This document shows, piece by piece, positions 10,185 through 21,494 of a DNA stretch of 64,000 nucleotides (position 1 is the stretch's first letter; each line of letters opens with the position of its first letter). The stretch comes from Dermacentor variabilis. Its lineage: Eukaryota; Arthropoda; Arachnida; Ixodida; Ixodidae. The notes beneath the pieces are model-generated. The model searched no databases and had not been told where the DNA came from. It saw only the letters and a list, made by a program, of their open reading frames with translations. The stretch spans positions 34,555,615-34,619,614 of the forward strand of contig NC_134573.1 in NCBI RefSeq assembly GCF_050947875.1, in the 5' to 3' direction. Position numbers and translations under genes: made by a program.

Positions 10185-11994
10185 GATCAACCTCATGATT
10201 TCAAGGTTCCATTTTATTAATCTCACTTCCCCAAGGGGATTGCACTTTGAAATTCAAATGCTACTGTAGTTGTAGAGGTACAGAAGAGCCTATTAGCTCA
10301 ATGTGCGATCTCTCAAGTTGCGAGATCCGACAGTGGCCCTCCAGTTTTCTCTCATGACCTCACAAACGTTGCCGAAAGCTATGGTGACCCTCATGACCAC
10401 TTCACTGGAGAAACACTTTACTCAGTCAAATTAATAGTCTGAAACAATGGTCCAAACAGTGAAGGATCTGCTTGGAAAAGCAAGCAAGCAAGCAACCTTC
10501 ATTTGGCACTACTTAGCTATAGAGGCATCCCAGATGTGAAAGGTTTCACACCCACATAGCTCCAGGAAATGGAAAGACGACTCAGAACTCGAGTTCCAAT
10601 GAGGGAATCGGTGCTGCAACTCGCATGGCTTACCTGTGACATCGTGGTCATGAGTGCACACATTAAGCTAATGGAACATAATCATAATCAGTGCCATTGC
10701 ACTGTATAGAAGCTCGAAAACAAGTGCGGGTTTTATGACAGAGGAAAAGCCACAAACCCATTGTTATGCTGTAGAGACAGATTACGCAGTCCTGCAGTAT
10801 AACTGCCATAACCTGATCTCACAGTGCAAGCTTAAGGTGGACCCATCATTGCCAACAGCCTCAGCACAGGGTACATCCACTGCCCCCCTCCCCCCTCAGG
10901 CAACTGCATAGGACACACCTTTTGCTCGGAAAACTGCACCAACCACAGAAATGGGTGGAGGTTCTGACTTAAAAGACAACAGTGTAGCATAAACTCAGAG
11001 CAGTTTGTATGCTCCATAGGCATAAGTAAGCCACTAAGACATGCGGTTCCTCCCAGACAAAATCTTCCATCTGGCAAAATGTTCAAACCAGCTGTTTTGG
11101 CATACTTTTAACACTGTTGCTGCTCTATGCCTCAGCAAAAAGGGGAAAAAAATAGCAATAAGAATGAATGAAATTGAAGTGTCAGCATGTTACAAATGCA
11201 TACAATCCAAGCGCACGCGATGCAGTCAATGGCTGAGCATCACCTGCTTTTGGAACAGAAGCTTCTGCTAGCTACGAGTACTTATTTCGAGTGCTACAGG
11301 AATGAGTTCCTACAACATGTTATCTGTGTTGCAGCATGCAGTGAAAATACAAAACTCTTTAGCTTCATTAATCAGAAAAAGTCAGTAATGAGGATAAAAA
11401 AAAAACTAGCTTTTGAGTGGTGGTGCACACTTACAGACTCGACACTGAAGTACTGACATCTAAAACTGGTTAAATTTTCTTCCCTAGCTAAGGGAAGGTC
11501 CAAGCCCTCTAAACACTAGAAAAACTATTTGTAAGTGCCATAGAGCTTTAAAGCTAATATTTCAACTATAATACCTGTTTCTACAGCCAGTTTTGATTTC
11601 AGTACCCAGGAGATGAATACGTCATGACATCACGATACCCTTGCTTGCTCTGTTTCAGCGACGAATGCAGCTGCTGCACATATGCTTAGCCAAAAGAAAT
11701 GTGCGCAGCACTAATTTTCTCATAGACAGTGTAATGTGCAAATAAAATTTAAAAAAAATAACAATGCAACCCCTGAAAACGTGCCCATTTTCTGAAGCCA
11801 GGGACACAGTTAGAACCAGACTCACCAAAAGTGGTAGAAACGATCCACTTCGTCACGGCTGGCATTCTCGTCACCTAGCGGAGGCACATCACGCTTGGTT
11901 GACCACCTGCAGAGGGCCAACACAGCTTCTTAAATACCTGTTGCAAGTAAGAGTGTGCTACACAATTACCATTGTTTTATGACATTCTCGTATC
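10185..11994. other. No gene recognised
   Basis: About 1.8 kb without a convincing coding frame. It holds a short (GCAA)n run at 10485 and a C-rich run at 10885. No recognised repeat family. Confidence 0.4.
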
Positions 11995-11998
11995 TTAA

Positions 11999-12122
11999 AG
12001 GGCCCCTCACCAAGCTCCATAGCAAATTTTGGATATAAGCTAGATGTTGTTACGTGTCCTCTAGGGTGCATTCTGCTGCAAAAAATGTTCAAATCGGCTC
12101 ATTAATAGCTCAGATAAAAACA
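11999..12122. mobile_element. Left end of a TTAA-flanked DNA element
   Basis: TTAA (11995-11998) is followed by AGGGCCCCTCACCA. The same kind of start (TTAA then AGGG) is seen for the complete element at 44736-46074. The element is apparently interrupted at about 12122 by the next TIR element. Its right terminus was not found, so only the left end is supported. Confidence 0.4.
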
Positions 12123-13382
12123 CAGTCAGTACCCGCGATAACGAAATACTGCAACAATGAAATTCTCGCGACAATGAAACATTTTCGTATCCCCGGTGAA
12201 CGCCCATAGGATTCAATGCGTTTCGCACCCCTCGGCAACGAAATGTCGCTGTACTGCAATTTCAAATCGACGAAATTTGCCGGTGCGTAGCTCCGCATAT
12301 TGTGTAAGGCTAGCAGGCTCCAAAACGTGCTCAGATGTGATTGTTCTGCACTAAAATTGAGTAAAATACTGCCACATTGCACTTATGTTGGCGCCGCCAT
12401 TTTTGTTCACAAAAACAACCAAGCGGTGGAAGCGATCTGTGCGCTGGAAACACGTCACGGCCGCCATCTTGTTTGTTGATTGCCCGTTTGAAGCGGCACC
12501 ATGAGCGGCACGCACGTTGCCACCGACATGTGACGACGGTGTTCGCACGCCTACAAGGCAAGATCGTAGATCGTTGTTCAAGATGCGCATTCAGTTTGTG
12601 TTCCCTGCGGCTGACGACTTGGCGAGGCCTAGGCCAATTGCGTGAGGCAAAATTTAACACAAACTGGACGAGTGCTTCGAAGAACAATCCCCGATCATGG
12701 CAGTGCATTACGTAATGTGCGCCTCGGTGAGAAAAATGCAGCAAAAACAAAGAAATGCACGTCCCACCTACATGGAATTGTTTATGGCGTTTGAGATGGA
12801 AGTGCCGGCATATAGAGTGTCACGCATCGAGCCATGATTGAGCGATCATCCGGGGATACGCATACCCTGCTTCAAGAACGCTGGTTTTGGTGCCACCCGA
12901 CAGGCATCGTGTGCGGATTCGGCACCGGGCGTAGATTTGCGCAACAGGGCCGCTATTTCGATTGCTTGCCTTTGCGTACACAAGATACGATCACTTTTGC
13001 AATCGGCACCAGACTCGTCGGCACCTACAGGCAACAGCGTACACTGGAGAAATGCTGCTGCATGCACTGTTGCTCTGTGTCCGGTGCCAATTACGCAAAA
13101 TCTCGCAAAGTGATCGCATCTCTGAAAGCAGTTGACCAAGAATACTGCGCTACGGCAGTACTGCCACTGCTGGTCGACACATGCGGCACACTTTGTACTG
13201 TTGGCAATGTGGTTCTATATCCTCAAGCAAAGCTTGCCAAAGGAGCTAACGAATTTGGACAGTAAAGTTTTGTTCTGCAATGTATTACCTATTTGTGCTG
13301 TCTCTTTTCACAACAACGAAATTCTCGTGAAAGTGAATTTTTTCGCATTCCCTGCTGATTTCGTTATTGTGAGGTTCAACTG
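12123..13382. mobile_element. Tigger/pogo-type non-autonomous element
   Basis: The left end CAGTCAGTACCCGCGATAAC (12123) and the right end AATTTCGTTATTGTGAGGTTC-type sequence ending ACTG at 13382, followed by TA, form decayed TIRs. A second inner inverted pair with CGAAATTCTCG occurs at both sides (12158 and 13317). The body has no DDE transposase; the larger frames (plus 12834-13265, minus 12331-12750) have no family resemblance. Confidence 0.5.
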
Positions 13383-13385
13383 TAT

Positions 13386-13924
13386 TTCAGTACTGCAAAC
13401 CTATCATTTCAGGAGGCAAGCTCTACTGCCAAGCGAGACACTCCCTCCACTTGCCCCGTCTAGCCTCCACGAGTGAAGTTCCTTCCCTGCGTTCTCCCAT
13501 ACTGGACCTCGAGGATCGTGTAACGCATACGTCATGCCTTCATTTTCTTTCTCCTCGCTTTTCTGTGGCGTGGTGCACTGCCGCTGACGCCGTCGCGAGC
13601 AAGCTGTTGTGAGTGTCTTGTTTCATGCAGTGCATGATATTGCGCGCTGTGCATGAGGACACCTGACTAGCGGTATAAGCCAGTGCTACAAGAGTACTGA
13701 GGCAGACGCAAGCGGATCACAGAGCATGATCGCGTGCTGGAACACGGTAGAAAATGGCACAGTTTCAGTACCTGCATATGCGACTGCACGACCGTGGGAA
13801 CAAGCAGACGAAACAGAAGTAGATTTCTCTTGCTGAGGTGCAAAGTAAAACGAAAACATTTGGTTTGTGTGTTTTATTATTTTTCTAAGGTTTAATTCAT
13901 CTATTCAAGCAAGATATTGTCGCA
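13386..13924. other. Sequence upstream of gypsy A; no LTR recognised
   Basis: It may include the right remainder of the TTAA element cut at 12122, or decayed LTR/leader of gypsy A, but neither could be demonstrated. No gene recognised. Confidence 0.35.
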
Positions 13925-15536
13925 ATGCAGAACAGGACGTGCAAGCAAGAGATAAAGGTCAGGTGGTGGCTTCAGCATTTGCCTTGCATAGACAACAGCG
14001 GTAGCTGTGTGAGGCCTGACATGATGATCAACAGCCAAAGTGCCACAATGACCAATCGCCCACCTCCGGTGCCGCAGACTCTGGCTTCTGTCGTGTTGTC
14101 CCAGCCGAGAGATCGAGGGACCTTTAATGGCATCGATGGTACAGACGTTGAAGACTGGATTTCCTGGTATTAGCGTGTAAGTGAAAATAATCGGTGGGAC
14201 CCAATGCTAATGCTAGCAAATGTGATATTTTACCTCCGAAACACAGTGCTGGCATGGTAGGAGACTAATGAACACGACATAATGAGTTGGGACATCTGCA
14301 AGCAAAAGCTTCTAGACCTCTTTGGAAAGCCCTCTGGTCGTCAGTTGGCAGCGAAGAAGGAGCTGTCGACCCATGTTCAAACATCCACAGAATCTTACGT
14401 GGCATATATTCAACATGTCCTCGCACTCTGTAGTAAAGCTGACAAAGACATGACCGAAACCGACAAGATAAGCCAAACCTTAAAGGGCATAGCAGACGAC
14501 GCATTCAACCTGCTTATATGCAAGAACTATGACTCGGTGGATGCAATCATCAAAGAGTGCCACAATTTCAAACCGATAAAGGTAATGCAGCAGTTGAACA
14601 GGCTACCAATTGCAGCTTCGACGTCTTCGTGTAAAGAGCAGCCACGTGGACTTCCTCTGTCTGGAGAAGAAAATTTGATGCGATTAATTCGTTGCGAGCT
14701 CGAAGCCATGTTTCCCACCGTTCCTCGTCTGCATTGCCCAGACAACGCATGTTCTGTATCGCTTATGCAGGCCGTCGTCAGACAACAGATAGCAAATTTA
14801 GGCCTCTCGTCTCTCTGCCCCATTAGTGATGCCGCTGTCAGCCAGGACCGGCACTGCTCAACCACTGCTTCGCTGTTTTCAGCGGTTTTAACTCACCATT
14901 GTAACTCGGCCGAATGGAGAACACCGGACGATAGGCTGATTTGTCTCAACTGCTTGCGTGTTGGACATCTCACTCATCACTGCTGCAGTCGTTGGTCATC
15001 GCCTCCTACGTGGAGCTTACCGTCTGACCGTCCAGATCAAGGTGCTCCCCATTTCTCTGTGTGTCCTTCATCTACGAATACCGACAGCGTACCTACGACC
15101 TTCCGAACTAGCTGGTCACCATCGCCCCTAAGTCGTTGGTCTCGCTTGCTGCACGCCCACCGCCCCCGCGTTCGTGCCACAGGAAAACAAGTCGGTGCAG
15201 CTCCTGGAGGTGACGCTGTATCAATGACCTGGCCTGCAAATTCTCTGATCACATTGCCTACCCTTGGAAGTGTATTAGACATAGAAGTGGATGGCGTCCC
15301 AGTCAAGTACCTCGTCGGCACCGGTGCACAGATGTCTGTAATGATTGCCACCTTTTGCAAAAGACTCAGAAAGATCTTCACACCTGCTGTACCGCGCACA
15401 GTACGCGTTGCCGACAGCAGTACGCTGCCAGTTGTCAGCATGTGTACAGAGTAACGATCAAACCACCATCTTATTTATTGTGTTAGAGCGCTGTCCAGAT
15501 GACCTTATTTTGGGGCTAGACTTTCTTTCAAGCTTT
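13925..15536 (+). mobile_element. Ty3/gypsy retrotransposon A, gag-protease part only
   Basis: Plus-strand element with gag start (PRDRGTFNGIDGTDVEDWIS, about 14108-14170), capsid (14282 on), zinc knuckle and protease. Homology ends abruptly inside the protease C-terminal region (LILGLDFLSSF, about 15500-15536), where the minus-strand gypsy B reverse transcriptase begins. No RT, integrase or LTR belongs to it. A tail-to-tail rearrangement or deletion created this junction. Confidence 0.8.
14282..15454 (+). pseudogene. Ty3/gypsy gag-protease polyprotein remnant (element A)
   Basis: A 390-codon plus frame. The N-terminal part (WDICKQKLLDLFGKPSGRQL... ESYVAYIQHVLALC) is a gypsy-type capsid. A CCHC zinc knuckle, CLNCLRVGHLTHHC, lies at about residues 220-233, and a retropepsin segment, DIEVDGVPVKYLVGTGAQMS, at about 340-360. 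The canonical D-T/S-G-A active site reads G-T-G-A, so the catalytic aspartate is lost. The gag start lies upstream in another frame interrupted by a stop at 14172, and the protease C-terminus continues in a different frame (15345-15536). The protein would have formed capsid and processed the polyprotein; this copy is dead. Confidence 0.8.
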
Positions 15537-15954
15537 TCAAGTCCATTGACGAAAAGTAGCATGCGTTTTGCAACCTATCCAAGGAATTATCAATACATGG
15601 CAGTGGATAAACGTCTTTCTTTGTGACCTGATTGAGCTTCCGATAGTCGACGCAAAAGTGCAGGCTATCGCCCTTTTTTTTTTCACTAAAATTACAGGTG
15701 ATGCCCAGATGGTCGAATAACACCATCTTCCAGCATAGTCTTCACTTGTTTTTGTACTGCTTTGCGTTACTTTAGGGCCACACGATAAGGGTTTTGTCGA
15801 ATGGGTCTGGCGTCGACATCAGTAATGATGCGGTGTTTGGTAAGTGGCGTTTAACCATCTCTTGACACATATGAGAAACAGCCCTGGTACTGATTGACGA
15901 GTTCAAGAAGATGCTTTCGCTCAACGGCCGGTAATGTTGGATTAACATGTACAA
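15537..15954 (-). pseudogene. Gypsy B reverse transcriptase, N-terminal fragment
   Basis: The minus frame 15505-15726 reads SLHFCVDYRKLNQVTKKDVYP then PLPCIDNSLDRLQ and ACYFSSMDL. These are the conserved fingers/palm start of Ty3/gypsy RT up to the first catalytic aspartate. Upstream (15954-15772) is the pre-RT linker with frameshifts. The remaining palm (YLDD), RNase H and integrase are absent because the element is cut at the junction with gypsy A. Confidence 0.8.
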
Positions 15955-16060
15955 TAGGCGCAGCTGTGTGGATTGTAGAGGCCAGCTCCTGCATTAAGTG
16001 GCAGTCTTGTATTTGTGTTACTGCGTCAAAATAAGTGACAGCAGTGCCTCTAATGATGTG

Positions 16061-16838
16061 TCAACGCTCCTTACTAAAATTCATCAGCAAGAGCGCAGCG
16101 CTTCCGTCGATTACATTGATAAGTGCTCTGGCAATGGAGACGCCGCAATTCAGTGCTAGCGCATTGGTGTGTTCGGCGACTCCAGTCCCATTCTGCAGGC
16201 TGTCACAGTGCACAGGTACGAGAGAGCAACTCTGTGGCAAAAGTATGACGTCATCCGCAGCAATACGTAAGCAAGGTTGTTGTTGCTTCTCATGGGTGAC
16301 ATTGTCGGAGCTTGTGGCAAACGTGACATTTCTGTCACGGATGTTAATCCCGGCACCGTACTCACGCAGGTAATTCATTCCCAATATAAGTTCTTTACAA
16401 CACTCAGTAAAAATGACAAGGGTGGCGACGAAGGTTGAACTGGCAATTAAGAGTTGGGCTGTGCATTTCCTGACAGGTGTCACAACTGACCTCTGGCGGT
16501 TCTTATGTTGGGCCCGTGCCATGGTGTCTTCACCTTCCCTAGTTTGTCGGGGAGCGGTAAGCTTACGACTGAAAAATGGGAGACATTGTCAACAAGAGCG
16601 GCCTACTTGGAGGCAGTCAATGCAAACGATGAGGTCGGCGCTGACGATGTCAGTTACGTCTTTCATGGTTGTATTCGTCGTATTCGGCGTTGTATTCAGC
16701 ATCTTCTTCGTCATCAGAGTCTTCATTTCGTTGTTTGTCGATAATGGGGGATGTGGAGAAGTTAGAGTACTGGCAACCTCACCCCCGGAGGCCGCTGCGG
16801 CTAATTTCCCCGTCGAGGGCTACAGGATCTGCCCCTAG
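16061..16838 (-). pseudogene. Gypsy B protease region remnant
   Basis: The minus frame 16061-16522 includes LVIFTECCKELILGMNYLRE, matching the C-terminal flap/ILGxDFL part of gypsy retropepsins, followed by the usual spacer toward RT. The active-site segment is in a degraded region just upstream (16520-16620). There is no evidence of function. Confidence 0.65.
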
Positions 16839-16872
16839 TGATGTTGGTAAAACTGTGATGAGACGGCGAATT

Positions 16873-17145
16873 TTAGCGTGCAAGAGATGGAGAAGGAGAA
16901 TGTGGTCGTGGCATCGTCGTATTTTGCGGCTGAATGTTCACAGGAGTGTCATTGTAGGTGCGTCGACCGTCATGCAGAGAATGGGCATAGTTGGCAGGAA
17001 AGCTTGGGTACTGAGTGGCGCGATAGTTGTTCCATTTGTGGCAAATTTGATAGACGTGTCCAGCTTTGCCACAATGGTAGCACACTGGTCGATGGTCGAC
17101 GATGTGCCACAAATCGTTTTTCCGAAGCTGATAGTTCGGCGGCAA
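16873..17145 (-). pseudogene. Gypsy B nucleocapsid (CCHC knuckle) remnant
   Basis: The minus frame contains CYHCGKAGHVYQICH, a retroviral-type zinc knuckle that binds the genomic RNA, within a proline/asparagine-rich context. It follows gag on the same strand after a frame break. Confidence 0.75.
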
Positions 17146-17562
17146 TTCTCCATGGAGCCAAGGAGTGGCGTGCGCATCTCAAAGATACGGCATTGCTTGT
17201 GCTGGCATGATCGGCGGGGTCAGTAGAGCTGACGAGGGTGACAATGTCGACTCAGTTTGTAGCATAGGTGATGTTCTAGTTGTGGGTGTCAACGGCGTCA
17301 AAATTGTGTTGATTGGACGGTAAACAGCCTCTGCATAAGTAAGGTGCCGCAGCACATTACCACAGCCTGGAAACGAAAAAGTTTGCCGGACTTCTTACCG
17401 GATCACATTAGCTGCAAAACATAACGCTGGCGCCGGTTCCACAGGCGCAACAACAAATCCGAGCTGCCGAAGCACTTCTTGCACAACCTGTCGGACAACT
17501 TCACACAGAGGCCTGTCGTTACTCACTCACAGCCAGTACGGAAGTGTTCGCTGCCAAGTTAC

Positions 17563-18075
17563 TCAGGTCATACTGGCAGTATTGTACTGTAAGGCCCGTT
17601 CAATGGCTGTAGCCTCTTTTGTGAACTCCGCCACTGTTGTGAGTGGGTTTCTCACAAGGTCAGCAAAGAGTTGCTCTTTCACTCTCCACAAGAGATACCA
17701 CAGCTTTCTTTCCTCTGACCCCATGTCGGGGTCTGCCCTACGGAAAAGATGGGCCATGTCTTCTGAGGACATAGCAATGCTCTCATTGGGGTTTTGAATG
17801 CGGATTTTAAGGAGACGCTGTGCATTTTCCCTCCTGTCGATGCTTGTAAAGGTATCCAGCAGCTGTGCACGGAAGTCGTCCCACGTGGCAAAGCTCCTCT
17901 CCCAGTTGGCAAACCATGTACGAGCATTGTTCTTCAGATCTTGGACGCGTTTGAACTGGTCTAGCCAATCTTGGACGTCTTCAAAGGCATCACCATAAAA
18001 GCTCTCCAGAACCATAGGATTCTGCAGTGTTACTTGCGATAAGGCTACAGTGGGCATGACAGTTGTAGGAGGCAA
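17563..18075 (-). pseudogene. Gypsy B gag capsid remnant
   Basis: A 170-codon minus frame beginning MPPTTVMPTVALSQVTLQNP and continuing with a capsid-like helical region that includes FEDVQDWLDQFKRVQDL, TWDDFRAQLLDTF, AHLFRRADPDM and FTKEATAIERAL. Gag of this class coats the RNA. The frame is open to its stop, but downstream frames are broken. Confidence 0.75.
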
Positions 18076-18222
18076 ACAATTCCTTAAGGTTTCTTGCAGG
18101 GGACTGGACTCGGGAGCTAGGCTTAGCAGGCGACAAGTGGACCAACCGACGTTTCGATGCGCGATGGCGATTCCAGGCTTGATCGTCGGCTCTGCGAAGG
18201 GGTGCTAAGCATGAAGAATACG

Positions 18223-18236
18223 TCGCACCTCCACCA
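18223..18236 (-). other. Primer binding site of gypsy B
   Basis: The minus strand reads TGGTGGAGGTGCGA directly after an LTR-like end (...GTTACA plus one base). A PBS starts with TGG because it pairs with the tRNA CCA end. A similar TGGTGGAG site occurs in gypsy C. Confidence 0.6.
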
Positions 18237-18341
18237 GTGTAACGACATGGGATCGACGAGAATGCAGAGCAGCACCACCAAGAAATACACTTTATCAGTC
18301 ATCAAAGAAAATCAATGAGTTCTTCAATGCGTACTATCAAT

Positions 18342-18355
18342 TGGTGGAGTGTGCA
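18342..18355 (+). other. Primer binding site of gypsy C
   Basis: TGGTGGAGTGTGCA follows an LTR-like terminus (TACTATCA) by two bases. It starts with TGG, as expected for a tRNA-primed LTR element, and resembles the gypsy B site. Confidence 0.5.
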
Positions 18356-18485
18356 GGTTCCCTTTTTCCATCTGGAACTTCGTATCCGGACTTCACCCCC
18401 CGTCTTGGCCAAGCCTGCCAATGTGCCTCAGCAAGGTGTTACCGCACCACCAGTGGTCGCCTGCGCCAAAGTACCAAGACAGTGA

Positions 18486-19211
18486 GACCCTGTCATTTTC
18501 AACGGCACCGATGAGCACAACGTCGAGGACTGGTTCACTTCGTATGAGCGGGCGAAGGCCCACAATAAATGGGATGATGGTGACAGACTCAGCAACGTCA
18601 ACTTTTACCTGGCGGGCGAGGCACAGCTGTGGTTCCACAACTATGAAGCTAATATTGCCAACTGGTAGTCCTTTAAAAAGACCTTCGCGGAAGTCTTCGG
18701 CTGACCTGCTGTTCGCAAGCTCAGCGCAGAACAGCACCTATGCGGTTGCACCCATCAATCCGGCGAAAAATTTATGTCCTACATTGAGGATATTGTCAAC
18801 CTCTGCCATCGCATCAACACTGATATGTCCAAATCCGATAAAATTTGGCACATCATGAAGGGGATTGAGGACGACGCCTTCCAAATGCTCATTGCCAAAA
18901 ATCCCCAAACTGTCACAGACATTCAGTACTACCAGAGCTATGACGAGTTGCGGAAACAGTGCACTTCTACACGCCTCCAGAGCTCTGACACGGCCAACAT
19001 CTCAGCATTAACTGTTGGTGCTGCTGCTATTGACACCTAAATGTTAATGCAGCAAATTCAGCAGTTTGTCCGGGAAGAAGTGGCACGACAATTGTCCCTT
19101 GTTCCCCACGTCTTAGACTCCGCACAGGTGCTTGCTCCCGCATTTCGACAAGCCATAGAGGAGCAAATTTCTGAGGCAATACCAACTTCCTACCTGTTTC
19201 TGCTCCTCTGA
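18486..19211 (+). pseudogene. Gypsy C gag remnant with three premature stops
   Basis: One reading frame runs from DPVIFNGTDEHNVEDWFTSY at 18486 through AQLWFHNYEANIANW, then TAG (18666), TGA (about 18702), ESYV-like FMSYIEDIVNLCHRIN (18774 on), TAA (19038) and finally TGA at about 19209. Apart from those stops the frame is continuous, showing the decay is by point mutation. This is the same capsid family as elements A and B. Confidence 0.8.
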
Positions 19212-19212
19212 C

Positions 19213-21045
19213 TTTCAAGTTCCAAGTTTTATTGCTTCATTCATTAGTGGTATACATATGCAGTAGAAGTTATACAGAAAGAGGACCCACAGTTATAAAC
19301 TGCAGCGGGACCTCTTGTTTTTAGTTATATAATAATATATAAATAAAGAGGCGTCAGTTGCGGTTATAAACAAAGAATGGATTACACAATTTCTACCAGT
19401 GTTAAAGTAATAAAACCTATGGCAACACATCACAACATAAAAGAAATTACATAATAAGCAACATAAACATACTTCAAAGAATAGATGCAGTTTACAGGGT
19501 ATTAATATAAGCTCTCAGTGAATGTTGGTATGACGATAATGTAGGTGAGGATTTCACGTGAGTAGGTAAGTTATTCCACATTTTCACACTAGCAAAACCA
19601 ACAGTTAGTTTGCCATAGTTGCTGCGTGATTTTGGAAGTAAAAGGTTATTTTGTAAAGAGAACCTGGTAGTGTTAGGATTAGCAAGACTATTCCTGCCAA
19701 TGACATAATGTAATTGTGGGTTTTTAAGAAGGCGGTGAATAACGATGCTGTGGTTGTACCAGATAATTTTATTTATTGTGAGGATACTTAACTCAGTGAA
19801 GATGGGGGTAACATGAGCGTTATAAGGAGCTGAAGCGATGATACGGACAGTGTTATTTTGGATGTGCTGCAAGGGAGCTAGCTATATGACAGCGATATGC
19901 AAGACCCCAAGAACTGATATAGTAATTTAAATGGCTATAAATGAAGGCATAATACAATGTCAGGAGAGCGTGCTTTTGAAAGTACTGTCTGGCCTTTAAA
20001 AGCACCCTGATACCATAGGCAGCTTTCTTTTTTATGAAGCTGACATGCAAATTAAACTTTAGAAAGGAGTCTAATTGAACACCTAAAAATGAGCACTCAT
20101 TAGATGGTAATATTGGGTGTGAAGCTATGTACAGTGGTGGAAGGTTATGTTGAGGTTTACTGTGTGAACTAAATACCACAAACTTTGTTTTCTGAGGGTT
20201 AATTAGCAATTTATTTTTTTTTGCACCAACCACTGACATTATTTAGTTCATCATTTAAAAGCTCAGTTAGCGTAAAGATGTCGTTATGTGAGGCGTAAAT
20301 AGTGGTGTCGTCCGCGTACAAAAGACATTCTGTAGAAGTTAGGCAGTTTGGGAAATCATTAATGAAGATTAAAAATAAAAGGGGACCGAGTATGGACCCC
20401 TGTGGAACGCCAGTGTTAATTATTTTTGTGTCAGACAGCACTCCTGAAATGCAAACCTGTTGCTGTCTGTTGTATAAATAGCTTCGCAGTAGTTCCAAAG
20501 ATGGACCTGTTATGCCATATGCGCTGAGTTTAGTAAAGAGAATGTTGTGATTAATGGAATCCAATGCTTTCGAGTAATCGATAAATACAGATCCTACGAA
20601 TCTGCCCCCATCAATCTCCGCTTTGATCTTGTCAGTGAGGGTGATTAAAGCTAGGTTAGTAGAATATCCAGCACGAAAACCAAACTGTCTTGGTGTTAAT
20701 AATTGGAACTTGTCCAAGTAATTAGATAGGCGGTGTGCTAATAGTTTTTCTATTACTTTACTGAAACACGGCAAGATGGATATGGGCCTGTAGTTTGCTA
20801 GTAAGGTGACGTCTCCTTTTTTTGTGCACAGGAAATTATTTTTGACCTTTTCAAGTCACTAGGAAAAACGGCAGTTTTAAAGATTAAATTGACAATGCGA
20901 CTGCAAGCTTCACATATGCTTGAAAGAGCGTAGGTTAGGGCGTGTTGATGCTGTCAACAATTTCTTTGATATGATACGAGCATATGGAATCTAAACCAGG
21001 ACTGCAATTTTTAAGCTGAAGTCGCACGCAGGCAGTCACCAGCAA
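19213..21045 (-). mobile_element. CR1/Jockey-type LINE, 5' truncated, nested in gypsy C
   Basis: A minus-strand LINE whose 3' end, AATAAAACTTGG (plus strand 19219-19230 reversed), abuts gypsy gag at about 19212. Its 5' end stops near 21020-21045, just before gypsy sequence resumes. The 5'-most recognisable coding (GLDSICSYHIKEIVDSI, about 20950-21000) is RT domain 0. Gypsy gag and nucleocapsid lie on either side in the same orientation, proving later insertion into gypsy C. Confidence 0.85.
19492..20774 (-). pseudogene. LINE reverse transcriptase (CR1/Jockey type), frameshifted
   Basis: Three adjoining minus frames form one RT. Frame 20774-20211 has motif A VFIDYSKALDSINHN, motif B GVPQGSILGPLLFLIFIND and motif C LLYADDTTIYA. 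Frame 20239-19853 has the post-palm NPQKTKFVVFS and FLGVQLDSFLKF. Frame 19872-19492 holds the C-terminal TELSILTINKIIWY...VKMWNNLPTHVKSS tail common in these LINEs. The first frame break coincides with a homopolymer run at about 20213-20221. YADD is intact. No RNase H is present, unlike the I-like element at 27-33 kb. Confidence 0.85.
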
Positions 21046-21056
21046 CGCTGCTCGGC

Positions 21057-21419
21057 ATGAATCCTGGTCGACCTGCAAATGACTTCTACGCTGCGCCTGC
21101 CCGCCCAAACCCAGCACCCTTTGGCCGTCCCGTACCACCGTTCACTAATCCTTGGTGCACCTCGGCTAACAGGCCTATCTGCTACTTCTGTTGCCTAACT
21201 GGCCATGTCGCTCGTTTCTGTCATCGTTGTGACTTCCGTACTAGTGTGGGCGAAGAAAATCGGGGCTCCTTAAATCCTGAGCCACCGTACCTGATCTCCT
21301 CCCACACAACGATGGACACCTGCTCACCGAATCGACGTGGCTATGGCACATCCTCACAACGTCCCCGTTCAGTTTCCCCTATGCTTCTTCGCCCCCCACC
21401 CGTTCAAGCGGAAAACTAG
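21057..21419 (+). pseudogene. Gypsy C nucleocapsid remnant
   Basis: The plus frame contains a proline-rich segment followed by CYFCCLTGHVARFCHRC, a CCHC-type knuckle. It continues gag after the nested LINE. The frame ends at 21419 before the protease. Confidence 0.75.
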
Positions 21420-21494
21420 CCATCGCTGTTCTGGAGGCAAGAACTGTGCTCGTGTCGACAACTTCAAGGCCTCGATTTCTACCTGCGAACGAAA

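Larger units (their letters stand above)
15537..18305 (-). mobile_element. Ty3/gypsy retrotransposon B, 5' LTR remnant to RT, truncated
   Basis: Minus-strand order from high to low coordinate: end of a 5' LTR, primer binding site (18223-18236), gag (18075-17563), CCHC knuckle (about 17100-17050), protease-like region (16838-16061) and the start of RT (about 15960-15537). RT stops after the motif-A serine/aspartate (FSSMDL) where gypsy A begins. Each module is in a different frame with stops between. It lies head to head with gypsy C (LTR remnants meet near 18305). Confidence 0.8.
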
